Assembly (NCBI GenBank): GCA_019925095.2
Contig: CM034405.1
Span: forward strand, 11,294,401 to 11,358,400
Direction: 5' to 3'
Source of the DNA: Dendrolimus kikuchii
Lineage: Eukaryota > Arthropoda > Insecta > Lepidoptera > Lasiocampidae
DNA: 64,000 bases
Shown here: piece after piece, positions 52,975 to 63,429 of the stretch
Layout: the number at the start of each line of letters is the position of its first letter
Numbering within the stretch: position 1 is the stretch's first letter
Translations under genes and position numbers: made by a program
The notes under the pieces: generated by a model
The model's database searches: none
Seen by the model: only the letters and a program-made list of their open reading frames with translations
What the model was told of the DNA's origin: nothing

Positions 52975-54830
52975 AGGCGGTTAGTTGCGGCGAATGAGGC
53001 GCGTGGTTGGAGGCTGAGAGTCACCCTTGAATTATGACATTACATTTATGTCCCGGGGCGAGGTCTTGTTGGCGGTGTCACTCGACATCGCCAACGCATT
53101 TAATACCTTACAGAGCCGTCATCTACCCGGTCCACGCAGGGTGGAGTCGACGAGCCATGTTATGCGGTGTTCCACAGGGATCGGTATTAGGCCCTCTGCT
53201 ATGGAACATCGCATACGACTGGACATTGCGATGTAGGGTCCTCCCGGGCGTCAGCGTCATCTGCTATGCAGATGACACGTTGATCGCCGCCAACGGGAGG
53301 ACCCATAGGCAGGCGTGCATCCTGGGCACGGCTGGGGTGTCACAAATTGTAGGCAGGATTCGGCGACTTGGTCTGGAGGTGGCTCTGCAGAAGACCGAGG
53401 CCGTGATCTTTCACGGTCCTCGAAATCGACCACCTCCAGATTCTAATATCGTCGTAGGAGGTGTCCGCATCGGCATCGGGGAAACTATGAAGTATCTGGG
53501 ATTGGTCCTCGATAGCCGATGGGACTTTTCGGCACATTTTAGGCAATTAGCCCCCAAGCTCAAAAGGGCAGCGGGAGCGCTTTCGCGCCTGCTGCCCAAC
53601 ATTGGGGGGCCCGAAGCCACTTGCCGAAAACTCTTCGAAGGAATCGTGCGGTCTATGGCCCTATACGGGGCCCCCGTATGGGCAGACCGCCTGACGGCCA
53701 GAAATATAGTCTTGCTGCGGCAAGCGCAGCGAGTACTGGCCGTCAGGGCGATAAGGGGATACCGTACGGTGTCCTTCGAAGCGGCCTCGCTACTCGCCGG
53801 ATCCCCACCATGGGACCTCGAAGCCAGGGTCCTCGCGTCGCTTTATCAGTGGCGCAAGGAGGCCCTGGCGAGGGGCACGAGACCGGCGCCTCAGGAGACT
53901 GAGGCCTGCCGGTCGGAGCTCCGCGACGTCGCCATGGTGGTCTGGGAAGAACGCCTTAGACACCCCAGCGTGGGCCTCGCCACCATTGAAGCGGTGAGGC
54001 CCGTCCTGCAAGACTGGACAACACGTAGACATGGCACCCTGACGTTTCGTCTGACACAGGTCCTCTCGGGGCATGGCTGCTTCGGGAGGTACCTGTGTCG
54101 CATAGGCCGTGAGCCGACGTCAGGGTGCCATCATTGCGACATCGGCGACGAGGATACGGCGCTGCACACACTCCAGGAGTGTCCAGCCTGGACAGAGCAG
54201 CGCCGAGACCTCGTCGCCCTCACCGGATTTGACCTCTCGCTCCCGGCCGTGGTACGCACCATGGTCGGGAGCCCAACCGGATGGGACGCCGTCTCCTCCT
54301 TTTGCGAGCGCGTTATGCTTGCGAAGGAGGAGGCGGAGCGGGAGCGTGAGCGGACGTCCTTGCTCCGCTCCCGCCAAAGGAGGACGCGCCGACGCCGGAG
54401 GGCGGATTTCGACCTTCGGCCACCGTAAGCGGGCGGCGCGGGTGGGGCCCCTTGGGGTATAGGGGTTCTCACTCACCCGCACATGCCGTCGAGATGAGAG
54501 CGCGAGTGTTCCGCGCGCGCTCATCTCTCCTCCCGTGGGGCGCGTTACAGACCGCCCCACGCCTAGAGAGCATGATGATGCCGGGGGATGAGTCCCCCGG
54601 CAATGGAAGAGGCCTCGTGAGGGGGGCCCACGCCTGCCAGGGCTGCGGAGAGGCTAGGTCATATACCCGTAGCCCTGGCATAAGGCGAAGGACGGAACAC
54701 CCAGGGGTTTTAGTGGGTATCCCTAACCGGGGGTGGCAACAGCATGGCACCAGTTCTGACTGGGCATGCTGGTGCCACCCTCGATCTGGTGAATCCTACA
54801 TTCGTAGGAATTTTATTATCATCCCATTTC
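52975..54830 (+). mobile_element. R1-clade non-LTR retrotransposon, 5'-truncated
   Basis: A GC-rich island of 1.85 kb in AT-rich DNA. It contains the 3' part of ORF2 (separate entry) followed from 54429 by a GC-rich 3' UTR with GGATGAGTCCCCCGGCAATG and a hairpin-like GGTGCCACCCTCGATCTG stretch. Base composition and codon use differ sharply from host genes. Upstream of about 52975 there is no element coding, so it is a dead-on-arrival copy. Confidence 0.8.
53027..54428 (+). pseudogene. R1-clade ORF2 reverse transcriptase, C-terminal two-thirds
   Basis: Begins in the RT domain at motif A (VSLDIANAFNTL, 53076-53111). A small deletion and frame change follow, and the long frame continues with motif B (CGVPQGSVLGPLLWNIAYDW), motif C (VICYADDTLIAANG), motif D/E and the thumb (MKYLGLVLDSRWDFSAHFRQ). 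The C-terminal CCHC-type zinc motif is in GCHHCDIGDEDTALHTLQEC. From motif B to the stop (about 420 residues) the frame is uninterrupted, which is unusual for an old copy. The R1/TRAS/SART-like clade is inferred from motif wording. Confidence 0.85.
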
Positions 54831-55019
54831 GACCAGTTTTGTTTGTTTGGCGAAGTTGCCAGTTTATTTGTCATTATAAATAGGTGATTTTAAATGAAAT
54901 TAAACTCTTAATTCTCTACTTCTTCTTTTGACTTGGATTTAATTCTTATTTATATCGTTCAAATTTACTATTTCTGTATTTAACAGTTCTAATTCCAATC
55001 CAATATTGCTTCACTATTC

Positions 55020-55400
55020 ATCCCTATTAATATTATAAATGCGAAAGTAACTTTGTCTGTCTGTTACCATTTCACGGAAAACGTACTCGACGAATTTGGC
55101 TGAAACTCAGTATATATATACTTTTTTGATGCCGAGGATGAATATAGAATACTTTTTATCCCGAAAACTGGGATAGTTTCGGGGAGAAAAGTATATTTTT
55201 CTGTTTGCCTGTAACGCTTTCATGGAAAACTATTGGACCGATTTGGCTGAAACTTGGTATATAAATAAGTTCAATGTCTAGGAGAGACATAGGATACTTT
55301 TCATTCCGGAAAAGAGATAGAGTTTGGGATAGATTTATGTAGTTTATCCCAGAATGTAGGATAGGTTTTGTTTTTTGTGATGTCGTTTTCGTAATTCTCG
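55020..55400 (+). mobile_element. Helitron A, copy 3, 3'-truncated
   Basis: Starts TCCCTATTAATATTATAAA after an A, followed by GCGAAAGTAACTTTGTCTGT and two rounds of the CCGATTTGGCTGAAACT / AGGATACTTTTATCCCG module. It runs out near 55400 after AGGATAGGTTTTGTTTTTTG without the minisatellite or CTAG end. Other copies are at 7750-9046 and 38491-40505. Confidence 0.75.
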
Positions 55401-56805
55401 TCGACAGATATTTATAACAACAAAATTCTCAGTTCTCAGTTGTTGCCAGCACAGATACAACTCATATGGTTAATGCCACCTTTCTAATAATAAGGTTAAA
55501 GGGTCCAAAGTCATTAATTAGACTACAGATAATGTTATAATTACCGATTGTGACCTAATGCGTCTTAAATATAACGTAAAATAACACCGTGAATAATTAT
55601 GACATTATTAATAGATAACTAACATACTGACTGTCAATATTTAACGCATTAACAATAAATTGCAACATCTCTTCATATAACACATTAAATCCATCGCTAC
55701 ATCTGTGTGAAACGGTCGCGTTACAAAAAGTTCCCCAAAACAATTTAATGAAAACAAAAATCGCACAAGGTTGCCACAAAGTTTACGTCATTTGACTCTG
55801 GAACCACAAAAACCGTTGTTTTTAGCCTTAACTTATTTAAAAAAAATTGCGATCGATAACCACAAATCCCTATAACTAGCGAAAATTATTGAAGTGACAA
55901 CACTGTTTCAACTTTTTTTTTTACAATAAATCCAATGACATGAGAACAATCATTATTAAAAAAATTGTATGTTGTTTACATTACTGCGTTTTGTTCATGC
56001 AACATTCATATAAAATGGCTCTGTAATTTTAAGTATTTTTAAATGAGATTGATTGAAAGCTTGATTTTCAATGACAATCGTATACCACAAAAGTCACTTT
56101 TAAAAATATATTTATTTTTTAGTTGTACGTCAACTCATTGAATTACGTTGCGTGTTGCTACTAGAATTATGTTGCGTTAGCAAAACGCTTCGGAGGGAAT
56201 TGGTAACTGTTAACCGACAGTATTTCTAACTGACAATGAGCTTGTGAAACGCTCGTGTAGCCCTCTCAACCATTGGTTATTGGTAGCTTCCAAATCAATC
56301 AGTTACTATTACAGACAACTGTCGGTAAAATATACAAACCGGGGGTAGTGGATAATGTGGAATTAATAATAAATGACATTAATGTATTGGATTGTCATTC
56401 ATAAACCAATAGATAGGTATATAAGTTTCGTCCGTACAGCCGATACCCGAAATAAACTAAACTATTTCGCCATCGTGTTACAATCAGAAATAAAGATACT
56501 AAGAAAGTTTTTTCAGTTCGAAACTTTGTTCCCCGAGGTTTACTACTTTGACAGTTTGTTTTAACTTAAAACCTTATAAATAGTGTCCCCAAAGAAAGAT
56601 GTACGGATTTTATTATTTCACCAAGTTTTTACTATCGTGAAATTTCTCCTGGCCAAATTTTGATTCTTCGGTTCGATAATATATATAAATGGTCAAAATT
56701 GTTTTTTTGTGAGATTATCTTCTGAATCTTGTCGAAATGGTCCATAAGTATAGTTGGAAAAATCTCTTTTTTAATGTTCATTAAGTATATGCGAGTGGAT
56801 TATCA
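55401..56805. other. intergenic AT-rich DNA
   Basis: No gene. A segment at about 55620-55720 carries the dispersed repeat also seen at 42195 and 50425 (ACATCTGTGTGAAACGGTC). At 56212-56335 ACCGACAGT and ACTGTCGGT form a short inverted pair around 110 bp, a possible MITE. The open frame at 56373-56564 has no domain. Confidence 0.4.
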
Positions 56806-57600
56806 TATGTTGGGCAAACAAAGAGGAGCATAAAAACACGGGTAAAAGAATACATTGCTGACATGAAACACAAGGTCTACTAAGTCTGCGCTCAGTGAAC
56901 ACACGCTGGATAAACCAAACCATTACATCAGATCCGATAAACCACAAATCCTCGCCAAAGGGAATGGTTTCATACCTAGAATGATGCGTGAGGCTATTGA
57001 AATAAAAAAACACACAAATTTCAATAGAGAAGATGGTTGGCAAGTACCACCTGTTTTAGAACCGATCATCAAAACTATTAAGACACAAATCCAGCAAAAA
57101 CCAACTGCCAGACCTCGGATACTGAGCTCTTTGTGCGTGCACTGAAACATAAACCAACTTGAATGACAATTTCTTTTTATTTTACCTCCCACCCATTTTA
57201 ATATTATATAAAATTATTAGAGCTAGGCATATTTCTTGATGAGTTTCTTGAGCTGTTTCTTCTCTTCAAGCCACAACATGTTGCGAAGCGGTGGTAAATT
57301 AGACTAGGCTTCCATAGAGTTTACTCTATGGGACCCTAATCTAATTTACTAATTAATCTAAATTTAATATAATAATCTATGATATATATAATCTATTATT
57401 TATAATAGCCATAAACAAAATTAAAACGAAATAATTAAAAATGAATAAGTTGGCGGTATGCTAAAAAAAACTTTAACAATACTCATTGACACTTGATATC
57501 TCTTGATTTGTCTTCCGTGATCACGGCTACTGAAAGGTGGCCGAAACGTCGGATTATAAAAATCAAATAAATTACCGCGCTGAAAATCAACGAAAACTTA
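56806..57600 (+). pseudogene. Penelope-like retroelement, GIY-YIG endonuclease end and 3' region
   Basis: The plus strand encodes YVGQTKRSIKTRVKEYIADM (56806-56865), the GIY-YIG nuclease core. After a one-base frameshift near 56880 it continues with SALSEHTLDKPNHYIRSDKP, QILAKGNGFIPRMMREAIEI, KKHTNFNREDGWQVPP and a stop at 57143-57145. The pattern SALSEH-x-H..F....IL.....F..R..REAIEI.KH..NFNREDG is characteristic of the C-terminus of Penelope-like elements. Downstream, GGTGGCCGAAACGTCGG and AAATTACCGCGCTGAAAATC (57535-57590) match the typical Penelope 3' wording as I remember it. The RT domain is absent, so this is a 5'-truncated copy. Confidence 0.8.
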
Positions 57601-57944
57601 AGAAAATATTATGAATAATTCGTTCTTAAATGCTTATAACATATTCATTGGATACGTATGGATTGTTTTTAAGAAATCTTGTAACGATATACGTACTTCC
57701 ATATTACAATTACATGAGCTGTGTTATAATGTTACTATTTTATTTAGTGTACCCTGAAGACGGTGCTGTATAAATGTTTTGTAGGAGATACATACATACA
57801 CGTAAATAACAAATAATTATTTGCAAAATTATATAACATTTTGTACAGAAACATGACTAATCACTTATCGATTAGTGTTTTTGATAAAATCGATAACTTA
57901 CAATCTGTTTATAAACCCGTGAAACAACATTATTCGTTGCTTCA
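57601..57944. other. gene-free spacer
   Basis: AT-rich, no open frame or repeat recognised between the Penelope remnant and the tandem repeat D copies. Confidence 0.4.
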
Positions 57945-58585
57945 GGAACTGAAAGGAGATGTTGTGCTGTGCAGTTTTATTTTCTAAAAATGTGTAAAAT
58001 TACTAAAATGAACAATAGTTGAAGGATATTGATAGTTTTTGAGTAGTAATTATGTGTTTTGTGAGAAATGTGAACTGTAAAGTCAAATGTGGCCTTTTGA
58101 GTTGTCACAAGAACTCCGTTAAATGGCTTTAGTTGATAACCTACAGTTCAGCTGAGCTATACATAGGCTTAAAAAAATGAAGAAACTATATTGTAATCTA
58201 AGATCTGGCTCAAAGGCCTAGCTGCCAAGCCATAAACCTAAATAATAATAATAATAATAAATTATGAGGAGTTTTTGGCGGGAACTGAAAGGAAATGTTG
58301 TGCTGTGCAGTTTTATTTTCTAAAAATGTGTAAAATTTGTCTAAAATGAACAATAGTTGTAAGATATTGATAGTTTTTGAGTAGTAATAATGTATTTTAT
58401 GAGAAATGAGGACTGTAAAGTCAAATGTGGCCTTTTGAGTTGTCACAAGAACTCCGTTGAATGGCACTAGCTGATAACCTACAGTTCAGCTGTACTACAT
58501 ATAGGTTTAAGAAAATGAAGAAACTATATTGAATCTGAGATCTGGCTTAAAGGCCCAGCTGCCAAGCCATAAAATCCAAAAAAAG
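57945..58585 (+). repeat. tandem pair of SINE-like repeat D
   Basis: Two copies in the same orientation, 57945-58260 and about 58269-58585, at high identity. Each runs from GGAACTGAAAGG through GTTGTGCTGTGCAGTTTTA, AAATGTGGCCTTTTGAG and GAACTCCGTT to CTGCCAAGCCATAAA. The first ends in an AAT/TAA-repeat tail (58240-58260) that abuts the second. The second keeps the GTTTTTGGCGGGAA start. A third copy is at 37549-37808. Confidence 0.75.
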
Positions 58586-59752
58586 ATAACATCTTACCTC
58601 ATTTTCGGTTGCAAATCTTAACACGCGTGAGTTTAAGCAATTATTACGGAAAGAAACTTACAAAGAAGAACAATAGAAACAAACTAATTTGGCACTCAGT
58701 ATGTTGATGTGTCGGAAGTTTTTCCAACACACTACTAAATTTCAGTACTAATCTTCAGATTTCTTAAAGGCTGAATATCGTCATATCTAAACTAACAATT
58801 ATCTACCTAATAACTACTAAAAACAGTGTAAAACAATGTTGTAATGTACAAACTTTGTTTCAATAGACATTTAACTGACGATGCAAGTTATTCAAGTTTT
58901 AATAAAAGCTATATAAAAAAACCATTATAGAAGCACGGTCCTAGCACGGTGCGTCCGTAGGGAAATCACCAGCGACAGTAATTATATGTTTTGTGTTTTT
59001 TCTTAAGCGTTTCTTGTCGATGAAGCATTGAGAATAAAATAGGTACCTAAATACTGTTCATCAGTATTTAGGTATCTATTTTATTCTGTGAACTGAATTT
59101 ATTTGCAGTTTTCAATATTTTGGCCTCTGTTGCCTCTCAGGAGACTAAAGTCTTCTTTATTTTTTAAATATAGCTTTGCACACATATTCGCAATATTTAA
59201 TTTTTAATCTAATCTTCTTGATGTTATGTAATTAGTAGGTAGTTAGCGTTTAATTACTGTATATTTTTTCTTTGTAATTGTAATATAATTGGATATAAAA
59301 CTTTGAAGTAATAATACAACTAAAATTAGAAAACCTTTATTAAATAGTTATAAATGCAAGGAACAGAATAATTTTAAAACCAAATTACCACGATATTATT
59401 GATTCATTTATGAGATTCTGTTTTAGCAATAATATTTCATATGATGACAACTATATTAACAGCCTTAAGTGATAGTGTATATTTTTATATTGAATGGTGT
59501 CACTTAAATATCAAAGTTAATAAACATTTATTCAGTTTTTTTACGTAATTTGTAATTATAGCTCTTATGTATTAAGTATATTTAAACAAACGCCACCTAT
59601 GTATAAAATTGTCAATTTAAAAGTAAAAAGTATTTGTTACAAACACTAAAGTTACATACATTTAACACATCCGAAAAAAATGCATTATTCGGCAAATTTG
59701 AATATTGTAGATTTAATTAATTTGTCAAGATATTAATAAAAGTCAACACAAT
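58586..59752. other. gene-free stretch with one near-perfect palindrome
   Basis: A palindrome at 59031-59087 has two 26-base arms (AGAATAAAATAGGTACCTAA onwards) with one mismatch and a five-base loop. Nothing else recognised. The end of this stretch should be the 3' flank of the minus-strand gene at 59807. Confidence 0.45.
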
Positions 59753-59806
59753 TTTATTTAAAAATCTGCACTTGACGTTCAATATATATTTTGCACAGCA
59801 TTTAGA

Positions 59807-60427
59807 TTAATGAAAGACAAAATCACTAGGTTTCAAAGTTGACCTACGATTTGGAGTAAATTCCTCAACATCGCTTTCAAGATTTCGTGTATTTCCTTGT
59901 TCTATCTTGTCGTTGTATATCAAACATATATCGGATTCCATCCTTTGAGATGCCGATGAGATTATGGATGCCACCGAGAACGCGGGATGCGGAAAATCCG
60001 GGATTTGTGAAATATTATAATCCCGCATCTTCTGTCGATCGACATCCACCTTTGCTGGATTGATTGACGTTTCGGATAAAACTGTGTCAAATGTTTTGCA
60101 GCTTCCATCCATCGACGCATCAGATGAGAGCGTACCGTTGCTCTTTTGACTGGATAATGAATCTTCTGTATCATTTCCACGAAGTTGATAGTAAGATAGG
60201 CGCAGATGAGAATAGTCGTCTATGAAATAACCTGATGTTCCAGCATCCGCCATCGATTCTAATAACTTTGAGTTTTCAGAAACAGTTTGAGAAGTTTTAT
60301 TTTTATTACTCATATTTGTAAAACTATTTATAAGCACTTCAAATATTAGTAGTACAATGTATTTCGTTTTATTTAATAACACACTGCGTATATTTAGCAA
60401 GCTTAAACGAAAGTCGTATTGTGACAT
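59807..60427 (-). CDS. uncharacterised intronless protein, Ser/Asp-rich
   Basis: An uninterrupted 206-codon frame on the minus strand, far longer than chance in this AT-rich DNA. I do not recognise it. The likelier start is the internal Met at 60313 (MSNKNKTSQTVSENSKLLES), giving 168 residues. The stretch upstream of it (YIVLLIFEVLI) is AT-rich and could be 5' UTR, or a signal-anchor if the first Met is used. The protein is hydrophilic, Ser/Asp-rich and probably largely disordered, with a tail reading ESDVEEFTPNRRSTLKPSDF. An AATAAA signal lies about 50 nt past the stop (complement of 59753-59758), supporting a real transcript. No cysteine cluster, transposase motif or flanking repeats were seen. 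It could be a lepidopteran-restricted gene or the last exon of a longer gene. Confidence 0.55.
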   Translation of the reverse strand: MSQYDFRLSLLNIRSVLLNKTKYIVLLIFEVLINSFTNMSNKNKTSQTVSENSKLLESMADAGTSGYFIDDYSHLRLSYYQLRGNDTEDSLSSQKSNGTLSSDASMDGSCKTFDTVLSETSINPAKVDVDRQKMRDYNISQIPDFPHPAFSVASIISSASQRMESDICLIYNDKIEQGNTRNLESDVEEFTPNRRSTLKPSDFVFH

Positions 60428-61080
60428 AGTAACAAAAATGATATAACTACTCAGCTCGTTGTATTATTTTAACAATCTACCTTCATAAACTGTTGTAACG
60501 AGAATGTTTATCAATTTGAAATTTCTTATCAGTCGTCGATAAAAGTTGTGTTATGGAAATAGAAAGAAGTACCTAGTTGCAGTATCTCTAAGATTATTCA
60601 TACTAAAATGATGTAATTTGTTTATGTTCAAAACTGGATTGAAAGTAATGTATAGAAATTAAATATTTTTTTACATGAAATAAATAAATAAACTAACTAA
60701 ATAATAATATATAGACATGAAATAAGAATTATAATAACTAGCCTATAACAGCTAGCGTTTCTTGGAATTTCAATTAATTATATTGAATCTTTTTTTTTTT
60801 CAATTTATGACATATTGAATATTGATATTGATTGATATTCAAATGTCAAAAATGTTTACTAACTTTTTAGTTACAACATCGTCATGTCCGTCCGTCATAC
60901 CTCACAGGCTTTTTACTAGGAAAATATATATACTCTATACATACATGCATTTTGAAAATAGAGGATACTTGTCTTCTATGAAACCCTAGGTATACAAAGA
61001 TATAGTGAAATTGAAAAAAGTTAAAATTAGAGGTATACATGTAATTGTGGTAAGAAAAGTCAGGCATTGAAAGTTTATGA
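60428..61080. other. gene-free stretch upstream of the 59.8-kb gene
   Basis: Presumed promoter side of the minus-strand gene. AT-rich with no recognised motif. The open frame at 60882-61067 has no domain. Confidence 0.4.
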
Positions 61081-61150
61081 GTTTTTTTATTGCATGAGTT
61101 TAGCAGACAGGCAGATGGCCCACCTGATCGTCTATGGACGTTTCAAGTGA
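61081..61150 (-). repeat. RTE 3' end, very short copy
   Basis: The complement reads CATAGACGATCAGGTGGGCC, then ATCTGCCTGTCTGCTAAACT, CATGCAATAAAAAAA. It is the last 60-70 bases of the same RTE 3' UTR seen at 25866 and 48040. Confidence 0.6.
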
Positions 61151-61559
61151 CTTTTTATTTAACTCAACAGTTAGCAAGAGGTTTGCACATCTAGACACGT
61201 GGACACGTAAACCATGCCGTCTTCCCTTCTAATAGGCTGTTGTAGAGAGATAATGTAAATGGTAAATTATTTTCGCCACTAGATATTAAACTATCCTTAT
61301 CTATCGTCCTTTCATTGTTTTTTATTATTATTTTATTACTAATTAATTTAATAATACCCATAATTATGATATTAAAAGAAATTTCTAAGTAAGTATTTAT
61401 TTAATGCTATCCTTGACCAGAGGACTGGGACATACTTTGCATAGTGAATATAAGTATATTGCCATCCAGTGTGATAATGCAGCCAGCCTCTTGGACACGC
61501 TTTCCTCTGACAGTGATCTGGTACATAGTAATTAGATTATAGATCTATTATTCGATAGA
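61151..61559. other. gene-free spacer
   Basis: No gene or repeat recognised. Confidence 0.4.
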
Positions 61560-61690
61560 TAGATACATAATTCTTAATTGTACACCAAAGTATAAACAAA
61601 CAGAAGTAGCAAGAGATAAGAGATAGTACAACGGGCGGCCTTATCGCTAAGAAGCGATCTCTTCCAGGCAACCCTTGGCAGGGATTGATA
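61560..61690 (-). repeat. LINE 3' end with GATCGC hairpin, second copy
   Basis: The complement contains GGTTGCCTGGAAGAGATCGC and TTCTTAGCGATAAGGCCGCC, followed by a pyrimidine-rich tail (TATCTCTTATCTCTTGC). It matches the plus-strand copy at 50895-51035. The antisense open frame over it is a by-product. Confidence 0.55.
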
Positions 61691-62366
61691 GGTTTTTAAT
61701 ACTGACGGTGATGCAGTTAATAAATAAACACAGTACCTACATATAAGTACAAAAATAATATAAATATATATTGTTACGAATCGCGACACTAGAATTAAAA
61801 TGCCGTTGGAATTATTATAGGGTTTATTAGAACTATACAAACACGTATAACACAGGTAGAAATATAACCGAACGCAACAAGTCCAAACTTAATCCAGAAG
61901 ATTGTAATTCAATAACATGCGCAAAGTCCGTCATTAAATAAATTACCGAATGTACACAAGTCTTGCTTCGCTCGACTGCCGATCTCTCCATTGGAGCATT
62001 GCTTTATACTGCACAGATGCAATATGTCTGCCCGGTCGCGTGGACCGAATTTCGTAGAATCAGTTTTTACTTTAAATCCGACACACCTGGCTAATGACTG
62101 CCATAAAAGATTACAAAACACAATGGGCTGTTTTTTAATCACAAATTTTAAACACAACGTAAACAAAAGAAGTCCAAATGCCGAAAGGTAGTAAAATGTG
62201 TTTCTACAGGTATGCAGGTGTGAATTTGTCTTTGTCGGCGTCTAGGTAGTAACAATATATACATATGTATATACACATATGTAGGTTATATATGACAATA
62301 TAAACATACATATACTTATACAATAGCTGTAGGAATTATTATACACTATTGAGTATAATAATTCCT
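61691..62366. other. spacer with a microsatellite and foldback
   Basis: No gene. A CATATG/TATACA-rich microsatellite (62255-62315) leads into an inverted repeat at 62308-62389: 36-base arms starting ACATATACTTA, about three mismatches, ten-base loop. The foldback runs into the LINE fragment that follows. Confidence 0.45.
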
Positions 62367-62588
62367 TCAGCTATTGAGTAAGTATATGTTTTTTATTTGT
62401 ATTGAAAAGCAATACTTCTGAACTTGATTTTTAAAGTACGGTAAGGATTTGGCTTGTCTTATAACAATAGGTAACTCATTCCAGACACCCACAGCCTGTA
62501 TGGTGAAAGGGTTATTATAAAAACAGGACGTGTGTGCTGGTGTATTTATTCTGTATTTAGTGGAGGGGCACAAATTATGGATGTACAA
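62367..62588 (-). pseudogene. LINE ORF2 C-terminal fragment
   Basis: The minus strand encodes NNPFTIQAVGVWNELPIVIR, QAKSLPYFKNQVQKYC and a stop. This is the common extreme C-terminus of CR1/jockey-type LINE polymerases (F...A...WN.LP..IR...S...FK). Only this piece remains, apparently close to a 3' end. Confidence 0.65.
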
Positions 62589-62829
62589 ATAAATATTTCT
62601 AATAATTTGTAATATTTATTAACTATTATATTTATATTGATTAAGGTTTATATACAGTACATACTACTACTACACATATTAGGTATTCGTGTAGGTATAT
62701 ATTTCATCATCAAGAGTACTCATAACATAAGAGTCTATTGAGACAGACTTAACAAACCTACTAAACATTCCGCTACCTGATGTACTGTATCTATGACTCA
62801 AAAGATGACAGCTACTTGATCTCGACTAA

Positions 62830-62880
62830 TCTTATCATAGTTATCATCGGTATAAAAACTCTAAAGTAACAATTCTCGGC
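62830..62880 (+). promoter_or_regulatory. core promoter of the G12-like gene
   Basis: A TATAAAA box lies at 62851-62857, about 28-30 bases before a likely start near 62880 (CTCGGCACCACAGT). Two GATA-factor type sites, CTTATCA at 62831 and TTATCATC at 62841, sit directly upstream. GATA sites are frequent in promoters of insect midgut genes. Confidence 0.65.
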
Positions 62881-62906
62881 ACCACAGTGAATTGGAACGA
62901 AGCAAA

Positions 62907-63155
62907 ATGAAACTCGCAATTGTGTTACTGGCTCTGATTGGCCTTGCTTACTCCGCTCCTCAGCCAAGAAAGCTCTTCCACGAGCACTTCGATGACTTCA
63001 TGACCGTCATCGGTGAAGAGGTTGGAGAAAAGGTGGCTGCGTTGGCGGACAAATATGCCGAGTTCGACGAGTACCGGACTGCTTTGGACTACATGAGGAC
63101 AAATGGCTTCAAGACCCTCGTTTATGAAATGGAATCTTTACCTGAATTCCAAGCT
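62907..63155 (+). CDS. insect allergen-related (G12/NSP-like) protein, first exon only
   Basis: The start MKLAIVLLALIGLAYSAPQP at 62907 gives a clear signal peptide, cleaved near SA-PQ. An in-frame ATG 15 bases upstream (MERSK) would spoil it. The mature part, LFHEHFDDFMTVIGEEVGEK, YAEFDEYRTALDYMRTNGFK and TLVYEMESLPEF, has the pattern of the first half of the insect allergen-related repeat domain, as in Pieris nitrile-specifier/major-allergen proteins and insect G12 proteins. These are secreted helical proteins, typically of the midgut lumen. The exon ends at CAAGCT|GTAAGT (63155) in phase 0. No continuation exon is visible before 64000, so the gene runs off the window. Function beyond family level is inference. 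Confidence 0.85.
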
Positions 63156-63429
63156 GTAAGTTATTACTAACAAATGTTTAATAGGTCAACACTGTAATCT
63201 TGCATCCGTATAGAATGTATCTCTCCGTGATTTCATTTTACGTGTTAGGTATATGGTCAAGCCCGCCGCTGTTTGAACGCCATGTTCCATTGTTCAGTAT
63301 GGCCCTCTTTGTAACTAGTGATTATCGACTTTGAGTTTGCCAGAAAGACTTTTTGTGTTGTATAATAAAGGTGTAAAAAAGAAAAGAAAAATTTATAAAG
63401 AAGAAATATTTATTTTTATTATATTATAA
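63156..63429 (+). other. intron 1 of the G12-like gene, first part
   Basis: No second exon recognised. It contains an AATAAA at 63364 that is most likely incidental, given the strong splice donor. Confidence 0.45.

Noticed and set aside
53790..54750. Several long overlapping frames on both strands
   Set aside because: GC-rich shadows of the R1-clade ORF2 and its 3' UTR, which clearly reads in the plus frame.
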